Below, piece by piece: positions 1-9,519 of a stretch of 25,960 bases of DNA; position 1 is the stretch's first letter, and each line of letters begins with the position of its first letter. The notes under the pieces are model-generated. The model searched no databases and had not been told where the DNA came from. It worked only from the letters and a program-made list of their open reading frames with translations. Position numbers and translations under genes: made by a program. The stretch lies in the IMG/VR virus record IMGVR_UViG_3300024965_000006, positions 1 to 25,960 of that record; one strand, given 5' to 3'. Origin of the DNA: a virus.

Positions 1-3000
1 GCAGTCTTATCGCCTGTTCCATACCAGATGGGGAATGAACTCAGGTCTGACATTTCCACCCGCCAGTTATTTATAGGACTGGTCCTAAATAGTCCCGCGG
101 TGATTGTCCCCATGTCGGCAGAAATAGCGGAAAGCTGTGAAACGTTAATGTGGTCGGCAACAATAGCGTCAGCCACAATGGAACGGCCATACACCGATCC
201 GTCTATCAATAAGTCGCCTTTAATGCCGACTTTCGTAACCCCGTCTACTTTCCCAACTCCAAAAACTGCGGCGCCGGGTGTAGTTTCTCCAGGTATTACA
301 ACAAGAAATCGAGTCGCTTCAACAACAAAATCGCCGACTCTACCGGGATTTTCCAAGATTTCGGCCACTGCTTCAGTAATGTCGTTTACCGTTACAATAG
401 TGCTGATTTCGGTCGAGTAAACGGTTCCCGCCGGTCCGAAGGCATCAATGCCTTGCAGTCTGACATACCACGTTCCGGTGGCGTCAACAGGAAAGGAGGT
501 CACTCTGCTTGCAGTTTCTCCGACCAGGTTTGAGTCAGAAGGGGCAAACCCTAATGTTTGACTTGCGAAAATGCGTGTCTTTACATAGTCGGGATCCGTT
601 GGCTGGACATAGTTTAAAAATATCACTTTCATGCCAGGTGTTAGCGATACTGCGCCAAAGTCCACTGGTGGCGGATTGGTTGCCGTCAGCTCTGCCTCTT
701 GGCTATAGCGCCCGTAATAATCCCGGGCTCGCACTTTGGCTGTAAAGGTACGTCGCGGCCCGCCATCGGCCGCGTTTTTCTCAAACGTATAGGCATAGAA
801 ATACTCGGTGACATAATCGATGCGCACCAACGTAGCGCCGATGAAAATCCGTACTTCAAAATCCCTGAACCATGGCGACTGACCACCCTGCCCCGCTGCA
901 TAGCTGCTGCCTAGTACGGACGCCGCATCGGTCGACCAACTGAATAGCGCATCTCTCCCGGTAAACTCGCCAGTGCCGCTGGGCAATGCCAGATCAGTAA
1001 TGTGTATCGCGTTGATCGCATAAAACTCGCCCAGCGAGTGCACAACAGTGACCGATATTGAATATTTACCGACAATACTGACCGCCGCAATAGTAATCTC
1101 ATACTCGCCCATCAGCGGGTTATTGATTCGGTAGGCCTGGCCGGTGATTTCGCGCTGAAAAACAGGAGCGCCATTGTGCCTATAACTGAGCACGTAACCG
1201 CGCAACAATGGATCATTTGAAGCCGTCCAGCTGATATCGATGTAGCGGCGAACGCCTTCGAGACCGGTATAAAAGCCCTCGTTGGTTTGCACGCCGGATG
1301 GCGGGATGACGCCATTGACAATGTACGGATTAGACGGAATCGGCTCCAGGTCGGCGATATCGTCGATTTCAGCAAACTTGCTGCCATCATATTGGGTTGC
1401 AGACAGTGAGTAAAAGCCGTTTTCGGTATCGTCGTTTTCGACAATACTCAAAACCCGGAAGGTCTGGCCGATCGCCAGCGGATCATAAACGATCCACTCC
1501 ATCTCATGCTCCGGCACTGCTATGAACGCGGAGCTTACGACGATGGCGCTATGAGTTCCGGCGGCATTGGCAACGGCTCTATCCCACACAGTTCCGTCAT
1601 TGCCGATAATCGCCAGCCGGTAGCTAATGCCGCTTGCCAAAATAACCGGCGCATCCAGCTGCACGACACTGACTGTCGAGCCCCTCGATATCCGCCCGCC
1701 CATCCGTTTTCCTACACTTCTCAGCGGGTCGGCAATGCGGATAATGTCTCCGGGCTTGTCATTGACGCCGCCAAGTCCTGCTGAAAAAACGACGGTATCG
1801 ATTTCTTTTCGGCCGGTGACCAGTAAGCGCTTGCCGCGGCGGTGAGCTTCAGACCTTGACGTACATCCGAGCGCCGTTTCTGTCTTGGGCCGATAGCCAT
1901 AGCGCTGAATGCCGTCAAAATCCTCGACGTATTCTGTCGCCAACTTATATTGATCAGTGATGTCATTGTATTGAATGATGGCTGCGGTGTAGCGCACTTG
2001 CCTGGCCGTGCCGCTATAGGCAAACCGTCCGCCTACCACATTCGCAGGCAGATACAGCGACGATACGGGCTTTGGCGCATCCTGAGTAACATAGATCGAC
2101 GTGCCGTTCCAAAGCGCTTGGGCGTCAAAAATGCCAGCCAGCTGCACGATCATGTCATGGGCGCTGGTTTGCTCCATAAACTGCGCGTCAATTGAGTAGC
2201 GAGGCTCAAAACCGCCTTGCCCATTGGGAACCAACTCATCACAGCGCCTGGCAATGGTGTAAATAGACCATTTGTCCTGATAGGCCGGATTAATGTCCGC
2301 ACCCAGTCCGGCGCCGGCAGTCGTCAGTAAATGGTAAAAAAACCACGCCGGATTTCGACACCACGCCTTGACCATGTTGCCGCTCCAATCCGCTCCGGAG
2401 TAAGTTCTCGCTACCGGATCATACACGTCGGCGGTCGGCACTTGAATCAGCCAGCCCATTAGGTCATAACTGCGGACAGGGACTGAGCTAAAGTAGCGGC
2501 TATCAAACGTCAGGCGACAATAGGCGATGTTAGGGCGGCGCAACTTGGCATAGGTCAGTCGCACCAGGCTGTCCCATTTAAATGCCGAGTTCTCATTGTC
2601 GGACGGATCGGCGGACAGCCGCGATACACGAATATCATAACTGCCGGCGCTGGGATGCACAGCGCGTAGATTGATGTGGAAACTACGCTGGTAGGGCGAC
2701 GGGGTTTTGTCATAGACAGTGCCGCGGCCTTGCAGATCGATCGCTGTCCAGATGCCGCCGGAAGGCTTAACTTCTATCGCCAAATTAACGGTCGCCGCTG
2801 ATTTGTCGCCGGTGGCGACATCATTAACGACCAAGCCATTGAAGGTAACGATAACCCGGACTGCGTCGGTAGTCGGGTCGGTGATGGTGCGCGTAATCGG
2901 GTTATTTTGAGTAACCAGCACATCAACCGACTCCGGCGAGCCTATCGTATCGTCGACAATGCCAGGGATATACGTTTGATCCTGAGTGCCGGACCGGTAA

Positions 3001-3254
3001 TCGAAGGTCACGCCCTGAAAATTCAGCGTGCCGTCAGGGGCCTTAATGGGCGTTCCGTCCAGATAGACATGCCGTAATGGATCGGCGCCATCGGGGAAGC
3101 ACTTTATCTCGCCAACGCCCCAGGCCTCGACAATTTCAATAATCGCCCGGGAGCGAATGGAATCCGGCGCATTAATCGGCGTCCGCGCCGCTCCACCACC
3201 GCCGCCTCCACCGCCGCCCATAGCGCCGCCAATGACTGCCAGCGCTTTATTCAT
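1..3254 (-). CDS. J-like tail tip attachment (host specificity) protein, partial
   Basis: The frame is open from its ATG through the window edge, giving 1084 codons with no stop, so the C-terminus is missing. After an N-terminal glycine run (about residues 9-21) the protein reads like lambda gpJ. A tail-hub region around residue 360 contains SAHDMIVQLAGIFDAQALW, fibronectin-like segments follow, and near residue 995 there is a FGVGKVDG...GIKGDLLIDGS segment typical of the conserved C-terminal domain (DUF1983-like) of J proteins. After that come the repeating ADAI/ADHI and ISADMGTITAG motifs. gpJ forms the central tail-tip fibre and contacts the host receptor. Its ATG overlaps the stop of the I-like gene by 4 bases (ATGA), so the two are translationally coupled. 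The order L-K-I-J matches lambda. The family call is strong; receptor and exact length are unknown. Confidence 0.9.
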   Translation of the reverse strand, partial: MNKALAVIGGAMGGGGGGGGGAARTPINAPDSIRSRAIIEIVEAWGVGEIKCFPDGADPLRHVYLDGTPIKAPDGTLNFQGVTFDYRSGTQDQTYIPGIVDDTIGSPESVDVLVTQNNPITRTITDPTTDAVRVIVTFNGLVVNDVATGDKSAATVNLAIEVKPSGGIWTAIDLQGRGTVYDKTPSPYQRSFHINLRAVHPSAGSYDIRVSRLSADPSDNENSAFKWDSLVRLTYAKLRRPNIAYCRLTFDSRYFSSVPVRSYDLMGWLIQVPTADVYDPVARTYSGADWSGNMVKAWCRNPAWFFYHLLTTAGAGLGADINPAYQDKWSIYTIARRCDELVPNGQGGFEPRYSIDAQFMEQTSAHDMIVQLAGIFDAQALWNGTSIYVTQDAPKPVSSLYLPANVVGGRFAYSGTARQVRYTAAIIQYNDITDQYKLATEYVEDFDGIQRYGYRPKTETALGCTSRSEAHRRGKRLLVTGRKEIDTVVFSAGLGGVNDKPGDIIRIADPLRSVGKRMGGRISRGSTVSVVQLDAPVILASGISYRLAIIGNDGTVWDRAVANAAGTHSAIVVSSAFIAVPEHEMEWIVYDPLAIGQTFRVLSIVENDDTENGFYSLSATQYDGSKFAEIDDIADLEPIPSNPYIVNGVIPPSGVQTNEGFYTGLEGVRRYIDISWTASNDPLLRGYVLSYRHNGAPVFQREITGQAYRINNPLMGEYEITIAAVSIVGKYSISVTVVHSLGEFYAINAIHITDLALPSGTGEFTGRDALFSWSTDAASVLGSSYAAGQGGQSPWFRDFEVRIFIGATLVRIDYVTEYFYAYTFEKNAADGGPRRTFTAKVRARDYYGRYSQEAELTATNPPPVDFGAVSLTPGMKVIFLNYVQPTDPDYVKTRIFASQTLGFAPSDSNLVGETASRVTSFPVDATGTWYVRLQGIDAFGPAGTVYSTEISTIVTVNDITEAVAEILENPGRVGDFVVEATRFLVVIPGETTPGAAVFGVGKVDGVTKVGIKGDLLIDGSVYGRSIVADAIVADHINVSQLSAISADMGTITAGLFRTSPINNWRVEMSDLSSFPIWYGTGDKT

Positions 3255-3832
3255 ACGGGTATATCCTGCACGTGGATTTGGCTGGACAGCACAATGGACC
3301 CGCACAGGAAGCGCCCGGCAATAATCGGGTACGGATGCCCGGCACGGACGACGTTGACCGGGCCGTTGGAGATGAACGACGGCTTGTTTTCATAGCTCTC
3401 GGTATCGCGGGCGCCGACAGCTGGTTTTTTTCCGGTAATCATGTTGGCCAATGCTGAGATAGCGAGTGATATCCCGATATTAATAACCATCAGAGTAGCC
3501 GCAACTAAGAATGAAGTTGCTGTAGTCGCAACCCCAACAGCCGACCACGCTGCAACAACGGCGGCCGCCGGAATTTCTCCGCCAGCCCGCGGTATAATGC
3601 ACAGCACCTCGTCTGCCCAGGGTGCGAAATTATTATCCAACGTAACCTGCCTGGTCATGTCCGGATTATTTGCATCCATTAAAACCGCCACATACTCACC
3701 CGCATCGGCGGCTTTTAAAAAACCGGGCCGATTCGCCTCAAGCGCTCTTAGCGCCTCATTTGGGGTCTTAACATTCAGCTCCCACTCGCCCTTGAATGCC
3801 TGCAAATCGCCAAACAATTTAATTTTCTTCAT
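3251..3832 (-). CDS. I-like tail assembly protein
   Basis: This 193-residue protein fits the lambda gpI tail assembly family. Its first 85 residues look like a small ubiquitin-like beta-grasp domain (KIKLFGDLQAFKGEWEL...NNFAPWADEVLCIIPRAGG). A long alanine/valine-rich hydrophobic stretch follows (about residues 88-130, including SFLVAATLMVINIGISLAIS). A C-terminal segment (GPVNVVRAGHPYPIIAGRFLCGS) is typical of the family. gpI acts in tail-tip assembly and is not kept in the mature lambda particle. The start overlaps the K-like gene by 14 bases and the stop overlaps the J-like start, so translation is probably coupled. The N-terminal part and gene order make the call solid. The function of the hydrophobic segment is not evident. 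Confidence 0.85.
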   Translation of the reverse strand: MKKIKLFGDLQAFKGEWELNVKTPNEALRALEANRPGFLKAADAGEYVAVLMDANNPDMTRQVTLDNNFAPWADEVLCIIPRAGGEIPAAAVVAAWSAVGVATTATSFLVAATLMVINIGISLAISALANMITGKKPAVGARDTESYENKPSFISNGPVNVVRAGHPYPIIAGRFLCGSIVLSSQIHVQDIPV

Positions 3833-4541
3833 TGGAATACCTCAGATAACAATGTGTGTTCTGCCGCCAGTATTGCCCGTACATTTCCACGCGCGATGGC
3901 GTGCCGCGGCCGGGGTGATGCAGAATGTGACTATCGCCCATATAAATGGCGGCATGGTTGGGACAAGGACTGCCGCCCGTGTTCATGATGATCAAATCGC
4001 CAGGCCGCAGGTCGGCGACCACTTCAAAGCCTTCGGCGATAAAGCCATTCACAAACGCATGCTGGTTGGCGGGATCCAGCCACCATTGCCACTGCTTGCG
4101 CTCGCCATCGTTAATGACGATGCCAAGTTCATGTCGATAATAATCAGATACCAGGCTCAGGCAGTCCATCACCCCATAGACAAAAGAACGGCCCTCATAA
4201 GGGGCTGGCAGTATGCCTTTCGGCGTGTAGGTAAAGATTTCTTCCGATGGATAGCCGACAATCATAAACGGCACGTTACAGCGCTCGGCGCTGGCAATGT
4301 CGGCGGCTGACGGTTCGGGTGAACGGTTGGGGTGACTGTGGTACACGGCGGCGATATGGTCGGCATGTACGGCATAAAGAACCGGATCGATCAGAAATGA
4401 ATGCTCGGGGTCATGCGACAGGTTTGCGCACTCCAGCACCTGGTAACCGTAACCGGTTTTAAAAATCAGTCCGCACGCTTCTTGCGGGAACGCTCGGGCA
4501 GCATGATCAATGATCAACTGCAAATTGGCATCATTCATCAC
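3819..4541 (-). CDS. K-like tail assembly protein with JAB and NlpC/P60 domains
   Basis: This 240-residue protein has two peptidase-type domains as in lambda gpK. The N-terminal half carries the JAB/Mov34 metal-site pattern: a glutamate in PQEACGL, then HSHP followed ten residues later by an aspartate (HSHPNRSPEPSAAD). The C-terminal half is NlpC/P60-like, with a candidate catalytic Cys in GVMDCLSL, a His in CPNHAAIYMG and a further His in ILHHPGRGTPSR. In the family these domains are thought to cleave peptidoglycan cross-links or process tail-tip components during assembly. It lies between L- and I-like genes and overlaps both starts. All expected catalytic residues are present, so it is probably active. 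Confidence 0.9.
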   Translation of the reverse strand: MMNDANLQLIIDHAARAFPQEACGLIFKTGYGYQVLECANLSHDPEHSFLIDPVLYAVHADHIAAVYHSHPNRSPEPSAADIASAERCNVPFMIVGYPSEEIFTYTPKGILPAPYEGRSFVYGVMDCLSLVSDYYRHELGIVINDGERKQWQWWLDPANQHAFVNGFIAEGFEVVADLRPGDLIIMNTGGSPCPNHAAIYMGDSHILHHPGRGTPSRVEMYGQYWRQNTHCYLRYSNEEN

Positions 4542-5629
4542 GCGCTATTCCTTCCCAGTCCGGGGTTGCCGCCGTAGTCCAAGGGTTCTGTTGCGCCGAA
4601 CCGAAGCTTGCAATCCGAGATCCTTTTGCCGCAGACATCCAGCCCGGCACTAAAAACCTGCACGCCAAAGCGGTCAAACCAAAGGGCCGAGTTGGTGCCG
4701 GGCCATGAACAGCCCGAGCCGCCTAGAGTGGATTTGTAGCGGTGAGGACAGCCGGTTGCCAATGCCAGCAGCCCAGGCAGTTGTTTATCTAAAAAATCCA
4801 GGGGGCTGGCCAGCTCGAATTTAACCAGCGAGGTGGTTTCTTCTGCGCGGCGCTCTATCAGATAAAACTCATCATGATACTGGTCCAGATCTGCCAATAT
4901 GTAGCTGGCTAACGTCCGTCTGCGCCGCACAGTGGCCCCGACTATATCTTGATAGACGCGGCACAGATTGGTGACGAATTGGTTGTGATTGCCAATTTCA
5001 GCCATCGGCCTGGCGGATGATCCGGTGCCGCGTTTATCCAGCCCGGTGATTTTGATGTACCAGGGCGTATAGGTATTTCCCTGGTAGACAATTGGTGTGT
5101 TGCTGCTATCGGTACCGGCATGAAAATAATAGACCTGCCCTATACCGATTGAGTTTAGATCGACGCTGTACAAATCAATCATCGCCGAGTGCGTCAGCTT
5201 ATGCACGCCTCCGCTCAGCACGGCGAGCTTGCCGGTAGCGGTGGACTGGGCATGTCCTGATCCGGATAAATCGATTATCGTGACAAGATCGGCGCTGGCC
5301 GAGCTGCCTGCCGACCCGTCGCCCAACAAATCAACTGACTGGATAAGATCGGCAGTGGTCGAGCTGTCTACCGATCCGTCTCCCGACAAATCAACTGACT
5401 GAAATAGATCGGCGCTAGCTTCGGCGGTGGCAGTGGCCGCGCCGACAATATCATCCTGTAACAATATCGAGCTTTCCGATCCCGCCGTTCCGGCCGCAGC
5501 TCCCAACAAATCAACTGACTGAAATAGATCGGCGGCAGTTTCGGCAGACGCTTGCGCATCACCTTGAAGCGGGGTTACATCGCCATCGGCATAATGGACT
5601 ACCCAGTACCCGTGCGTTACATATCGCAT
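4538..5629 (-). CDS. L-like minor tail protein with N-terminal 20-residue repeats
   Basis: From about residue 144 this 363-residue protein matches the lambda gpL minor tail family, a tail-tip protein. It has the four C-terminal cysteines (ATGCPHRY, GSGCSW, LDVCGKR, SDCKLRFG) that in lambda gpL bind an iron-sulfur cluster. Upstream sits an unusual extension: residues 24 to about 141 contain about six copies of a 20-residue unit with consensus near ASADLFQSVDLLGDGSA. The underlying DNA repeats with a 60-base period. Such an insert is not part of the core family and may be an exposed beta-rich spacer or a polymorphic surface. The gene follows the M-like gene after 16 bases, and its stop overlaps the K-like start (ATGA). 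The core call is strong; the repeat function is unknown. Confidence 0.85.
   Translation of the reverse strand: MRYVTHGYWVVHYADGDVTPLQGDAQASAETAADLFQSVDLLGAAAGTAGSESSILLQDDIVGAATATAEASADLFQSVDLSGDGSVDSSTTADLIQSVDLLGDGSAGSSASADLVTIIDLSGSGHAQSTATGKLAVLSGGVHKLTHSAMIDLYSVDLNSIGIGQVYYFHAGTDSSNTPIVYQGNTYTPWYIKITGLDKRGTGSSARPMAEIGNHNQFVTNLCRVYQDIVGATVRRRRTLASYILADLDQYHDEFYLIERRAEETTSLVKFELASPLDFLDKQLPGLLALATGCPHRYKSTLGGSGCSWPGTNSALWFDRFGVQVFSAGLDVCGKRISDCKLRFGATEPLDYGGNPGLGRNSA
5207..5560 (-). repeat. 60-bp tandem repeats in the L-like gene
   Basis: About six degenerate 60-bp units encode 20-residue repeats at residues 24-43, 44-63, 64-83, 84-103, 104-123 and 124-141. On the plus strand the decamer tcaactgact recurs at 5331, 5391 and 5511, i.e. 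in phase with a 60-base period. Protein units share DLFQSVDL or DLxxxxDLxG cores. The units are imperfect, so they are not a recent slippage product. Confidence 0.85.
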
Positions 5630-5645
5630 ACGTTGCCCTGTATGA

Positions 5646-5984
5646 TCATGGCTCGAATACCTGGTAGATAGAGGCGCTCAAACGGTGATTGTTATCACTG
5701 ACCGGCGTGGGATTCCATTTATCGCAGACGAATGTCTTAGGCGCAGAGGCATACGGGGGTTGCCATGTGAACGTTGCCACGCTTTCAAGACCATCGAAGA
5801 AGTCCAGCAGGATGGTTATTTCGGCATCAGTCAGCTCATCCCAGCTTAAACTCCACTTATCCGGATTAGGATTAAGCCCGTCAGCAGCGCGCTGTTCGTA
5901 ACCATCGCCGAAGCTTGTTTTGCGTATTCTCGGCTGTTTATTGAGACTGGATGAGTAGTCAGGCTGAATCGGCAAATCGGCCAT
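5646..5984 (-). CDS. M-like minor tail protein
   Basis: This 112-residue protein fits the lambda gpM minor tail family: an N-terminal PRIRKTSFGDGYEQRAADG segment, a central WSLSWDELTDAEITILLDFF and a C-terminal FVCDKWNPTPVSDNNHRLSA. These segments are characteristic of the family, in which FGDGY(E/x)QR and a final strand with W are conserved. The length is normal. Its start overlaps the end of the DUF2460 gene by one base, so it is in the tail-tip operon. It probably sits at the junction of tail tube and tip. Confidence 0.85.
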   Translation of the reverse strand: MADLPIQPDYSSSLNKQPRIRKTSFGDGYEQRAADGLNPNPDKWSLSWDELTDAEITILLDFFDGLESVATFTWQPPYASAPKTFVCDKWNPTPVSDNNHRLSASIYQVFEP

Positions 5985-6619
5985 TACACTTCCTCCACTG
6001 CCACGCCGGGCAAGCTGTACACGGCGTCGTCATCTGCTACGTTATAAAAAACGAAGGTTCGGCCGAAATCGCCGGTAAATTTAACCCGCACGTCGAATTC
6101 AAAGCCGGCTCGCAATGCCGTACCGTTGGCGGGGGCAATGGCAAAAGTGACGATGCCGGTAGCGGTGTTGACTGTCCAGCCGTTGGCTTGCAGAGCGCCG
6201 TTAACGTACACCTGCACCGTACCGGCTACCGGCTTGATGATGCTGCGGTCCTGGCTGTCGCCGCCTGACTGATAACGCTTGATGAGCTGGAACTGGGTCA
6301 GTACGCCGTTGCCGGTTCCCGAGCCGAGCAGGCCTTGATCGTTCGCGCCGTTGTAAGTGGTGGAAAAATCGCCCCAGTCCTTAAGCCTGAAGCGTTGCAA
6401 GCCGCCCCGCCGCGCCCGCCAAAAAGATTGCAGATACTCCATTTCGGCACGCACTACTTTGCGGTTGCCGACTTGCCACTTGCCCTTGATGCTGTACTGG
6501 CTCATATTGCCGATTGCGCCGGAGTTTATAACCGGCATGCGGTTGCCGCGCATGCTGTGCGTGGCGGTTGATTGGTAATCGAAGTCCAGCTCCAGGCGTT
6601 GTTCGCTATCGAGTAGCAT
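5984..6619 (-). CDS. DUF2460-family phage tail protein
   Basis: This 211-residue protein resembles DUF2460-type tail proteins, seen in siphovirus tail-tip clusters of Proteobacteria. Supporting segments are an N-terminal LELDFDYQSTATHSMRGNRM region, the central FWRARRGGLQRFRLKDWGDF (conserved RxFRxKDWxD type), and a beta-rich C-terminus with VYVNGALQANGWTVNTATGI and FDVRVKF. The role is structural and probably distal-tail. It follows the tape measure gene after 3 bases and overlaps the M-like gene. An internal Met (MRGNRMP) could serve as an alternative start, but the first ATG keeps the short spacing and was chosen. Confidence 0.8.
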   Translation of the reverse strand: MLLDSEQRLELDFDYQSTATHSMRGNRMPVINSGAIGNMSQYSIKGKWQVGNRKVVRAEMEYLQSFWRARRGGLQRFRLKDWGDFSTTYNGANDQGLLGSGTGNGVLTQFQLIKRYQSGGDSQDRSIIKPVAGTVQVYVNGALQANGWTVNTATGIVTFAIAPANGTALRAGFEFDVRVKFTGDFGRTFVFYNVADDDAVYSLPGVAVEEV

Positions 6620-6622
6620 CGC

Positions 6623-9241
6623 TTAGCCCTCTTTTGCCAGCAACCCGCCGGGGCGCTTTTCGGTAACGATGACCTGGCGCACGGTCGCATTAATCAGGTC
6701 ACCCAACTTATTGCCTTTGGCGGCGTCGTTTTGGTTGTCGGCGCTGACGGTGACATGGGTCGTAATATCGACCCCATCTGATTTACTGCCGATAGCCGTT
6801 GTTTTGCTCAAGTTGTTACGGTGCCGTGGGTCGTCGGCGGTTAACACCTCTTCGTTATTCAGCGCGATGATGGGCACTTCGTTGGGCTTCAGCCCCGGTA
6901 TGCCGCCGGAATGATAACGGGTCGCTGAGCTGAATATGGCCGGGTCGGCGTTGACGCTCCTGCCCCCTTGTCCAATGATGCCCCCAGTGTGAAATTGTTT
7001 TGGCATCCACTGGAAGTCGGTCATCGTATTGGAAAAAGCTGCGCTATTGCCAGCGGCTACAGATACTGCCTCACTGCCACCGAATGCCCCGCCGACAGCA
7101 CCGGCAACCCCTGAAAACAAGGCGCTCAACAAGCCTCCGGTGGCGTTTGACTGTCCGTAATTTTTGCCCAGCAAGGTTTCGAATATTTGTGCAGACGCGG
7201 CCTCGGCAACCATGCGTTGCACGATTTTTGCGAAATTAGCGGCCATGCCTTCCATGCCGTTTTCGAATGGATCAAACAGAAAGTCGGCAAAGGCGCTCTG
7301 CATGTTGCGGGCGGCTTGGACGCTGAATTCTGAAAGTTGGCTAACTCCTGACTTGGCCGGATCGATAAAGTTTTCGTTGTAAGCCCTACCTAACTTTTCG
7401 GTCTCAGCTTTGAACTGTTCAGGCGTAATAATGCCTTGATCCAATTGTTCTCTGGTTTTAATCAGTGCATCATTAAAGCCGCCCTGGACATCGCCGAACT
7501 TAATCATATCCGCATTAGATTTGCGCTGGTCATAAGCCGCATTGGCATCCTTAACGGACTGATCCCACATGGCTTGCTGGCGTTGCTGTGCGGTGGTTTC
7601 CTTATCGAGTGCGCGCACCTTGGCCTCGATCGCCGACCGCTCGTCATCAGTAGCTTTCGCCGATAGGCTGCGGACTTTTGTCTGTATGGCACGTTCGTTG
7701 TCAGACAGCTTTAATGCCGCCAGCTCAAAATTCAGTTGCTGAATGTTTTTAGCGACGGCCTCACGCTCTGAGGCGTAGGCTTTGGCAGCCGACTCTGCTG
7801 CGGATTGTGCTTTTTTAGAACTCGCTTCTTTAGCTTCTCGTACTTTTTTCTCATCAGCTACTACAGTTTCCGCATACCAATCCTCAGTGTCGGCAAGTCC
7901 TTTTTTAGCTTCGGAAGCCTGACGATCGGCCTTCTCTTGTTGGTCTTGACGTTCCAGTGCGTCTTTATTTGCAGCATCCCGCTTCTTAATTGCCTCGATC
8001 TCCGCCGTTAATACCGCTATCCGGTCTGGTTGGGCAGGTGATGTGGCTCCGCGTCTGCGCCGTATCTCATCCTGATCTACAGTCGGTGTATTGGACAAGA
8101 AACGAGGTGCATCTTTACTGGACGCCGCTTTTAACATCTCAAGCTCGGCGATTTTGTCTTGCAAGCTAGGGCCGTTGGCGACTTGGCGAATAGCATTAGC
8201 AATGCCTGTCAACATTGGCGTCAGCGCATCGCTGATGGGTTCTTCAAGAACCTTGACCAGCTCTGTATAAGCATTTCCAATATCGGCATATTGGGCATGA
8301 ATATTCTTACCAGTGCGCTCCGATGCGCCTTTATAAGCTTCCAAAGCTTTAACCAAATCATCGCGAAACATCGATGTGGTATAAGCACCAGTCTCCGCCA
8401 TGGCTTTCATTTCTTGGCTCGTCAGCCCTGACGCTTTTAAGATTCCTTGCAGCAATCCTGGAATGGGGTCAGTTGCCTGACGCATCTCATCCCACTGTAC
8501 GGTACTATTGCCCAACTGCTGGATAACGCCTCGCATCGATAGCGCCAGATCGGCATTGCTGACACCTAGCTCTGATGAGGCGTCGGCTAAGCCTTCCAAT
8601 ATCGCCCGACCTTCCTTTTGTGTGACTATGCCGCTTTTCTGCAGGGCGAGCAGCTTGGTATAGGAATCGCCGAGTGTAAAATATTCTTTATGCAGCCGCT
8701 CGGCCGTCTCTGTTAAGTATTTATCGGTTGCCGCATATTTTTCCGACGTAACAGTCAATGATCTCAGCCGGGTTTCTGTATCCTGCAAGTCGGCGGCTTT
8801 TTCAACTACGGCTTTGCCGCCTTCCAGTAACTTATAGACAGCAACCAAGCCAAGCAGTTGCGACTTTAATCCGGCAATCGCGGCACTTGTAGCTCCGACG
8901 GACTCGGAAGATCCTGAGAAGGTAGAACTCAGCGCACCGCCCAGGTTAACCTGCTCTGTTGCCAAGCCACGGGACGCTGACGCGAGACTAAGCTCTGCTG
9001 CTGCCGTCCGCTCAATTTCGGCACGAGCCGCCGCGGCACCTCTGGCAGTTGCAGCTAACGCTTCGGCTGCTCGTGTGCTGGGGCTTGACAAGGCCAGCAT
9101 CATTGGGTGAATTGATCCCGTCGCGCGTTGTGCTGCGCTACCTACTCCATTAAAGCCGCCGGTCACTTGATTCAATTCGCTAAGCGTCCGCCCCAGGTCG
9201 GCCCTAATTCTGATCAGCAGTTCGGTATCCTGATTAGCCAT
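6623..9241 (-). CDS. Tail length tape measure protein
   Basis: This is the longest tail gene, 872 residues, in the classic position between the G/GT chaperones and the distal tail proteins. Residues of about 150-320 match the conserved tape-measure N-terminal module (DLQDTETRLRSLTVTSEKY ... GIVTQKEGRAILEGLADASS ... VQWDEMRQATDPIPGLLQGI). A charged Ala/Lys/Glu coiled-coil segment runs from about 390 to 560. A C-terminal module includes FADFLFDPFENGMEGMAANF and a Gly/Ala-rich hydrophobic stretch that may insert in the host membrane. The protein sets tail length and is probably ejected on infection. Its ATG overlaps the stop of the T-like frame by one base. The length implies a flexible tail of roughly lambda-like size. 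Confidence 0.93.
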   Translation of the reverse strand: MANQDTELLIRIRADLGRTLSELNQVTGGFNGVGSAAQRATGSIHPMMLALSSPSTRAAEALAATARGAAAARAEIERTAAAELSLASASRGLATEQVNLGGALSSTFSGSSESVGATSAAIAGLKSQLLGLVAVYKLLEGGKAVVEKAADLQDTETRLRSLTVTSEKYAATDKYLTETAERLHKEYFTLGDSYTKLLALQKSGIVTQKEGRAILEGLADASSELGVSNADLALSMRGVIQQLGNSTVQWDEMRQATDPIPGLLQGILKASGLTSQEMKAMAETGAYTTSMFRDDLVKALEAYKGASERTGKNIHAQYADIGNAYTELVKVLEEPISDALTPMLTGIANAIRQVANGPSLQDKIAELEMLKAASSKDAPRFLSNTPTVDQDEIRRRRGATSPAQPDRIAVLTAEIEAIKKRDAANKDALERQDQQEKADRQASEAKKGLADTEDWYAETVVADEKKVREAKEASSKKAQSAAESAAKAYASEREAVAKNIQQLNFELAALKLSDNERAIQTKVRSLSAKATDDERSAIEAKVRALDKETTAQQRQQAMWDQSVKDANAAYDQRKSNADMIKFGDVQGGFNDALIKTREQLDQGIITPEQFKAETEKLGRAYNENFIDPAKSGVSQLSEFSVQAARNMQSAFADFLFDPFENGMEGMAANFAKIVQRMVAEAASAQIFETLLGKNYGQSNATGGLLSALFSGVAGAVGGAFGGSEAVSVAAGNSAAFSNTMTDFQWMPKQFHTGGIIGQGGRSVNADPAIFSSATRYHSGGIPGLKPNEVPIIALNNEEVLTADDPRHRNNLSKTTAIGSKSDGVDITTHVTVSADNQNDAAKGNKLGDLINATVRQVIVTEKRPGGLLAKEG

Positions 9242-9519
9242 TATCTTCTCAATTCACGTAATATCTTAGGCAAGTCCTTAGCGCCGACTGCCAGGGCGAT
9301 TCCTTGAATGTTGTCGGCCCGCTCCAATCGTTTGCGGCGGTGCAGCGCGGCGGCAAAGTGTTGCATCTGTCGCCATGTTAGCTGTTGGCCGATAGTTTGA
9401 GGGCAACTGCCAAAGCCCGCTGACATCAGCAACAAAAACAATTCGGCTAACTCTTGGCCGGTGGTTGGTTCAGCACGATCGTCCCGAACTGTTTTGCAAA
9501 GGCCAGCCGCCGCAACAAA
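9241..9519 (-). CDS. T-like extension of tail assembly chaperone (GT) made by -1 frameshift
   Basis: This frame has no convincing start of its own: the first ATG (about 9426) has no Shine-Dalgarno sequence, and an upstream TTG is weak. It is open without stops back to a CCCTTTTTTG slip site in the preceding G-like gene. Translated from there it gives about 92 residues, including KTVRDDRAEPTTGQELAEL, LTWRQMQHFAAALHRRKRLE and a terminal KDLPKILRELRR. In lambda and relatives G and GT are made by such a -1 shift; G coats the tape measure and T recruits tail tube subunits. A G+T fusion here would be about 202 residues. Its stop overlaps the tape measure start (TAATG). Independent translation from 9426 is the alternative. 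Confidence 0.7.
   Translation of the reverse strand, partial: FVAAAGLCKTVRDDRAEPTTGQELAELFLLLMSAGFGSCPQTIGQQLTWRQMQHFAAALHRRKRLERADNIQGIALAVGAKDLPKILRELRR

Noticed and set aside
3441-4310. Long plus-strand frame of 289 codons
   Set aside because: It lies opposite the I- and K-like genes, whose protein motifs are clear; it is a shadow of their codon use.
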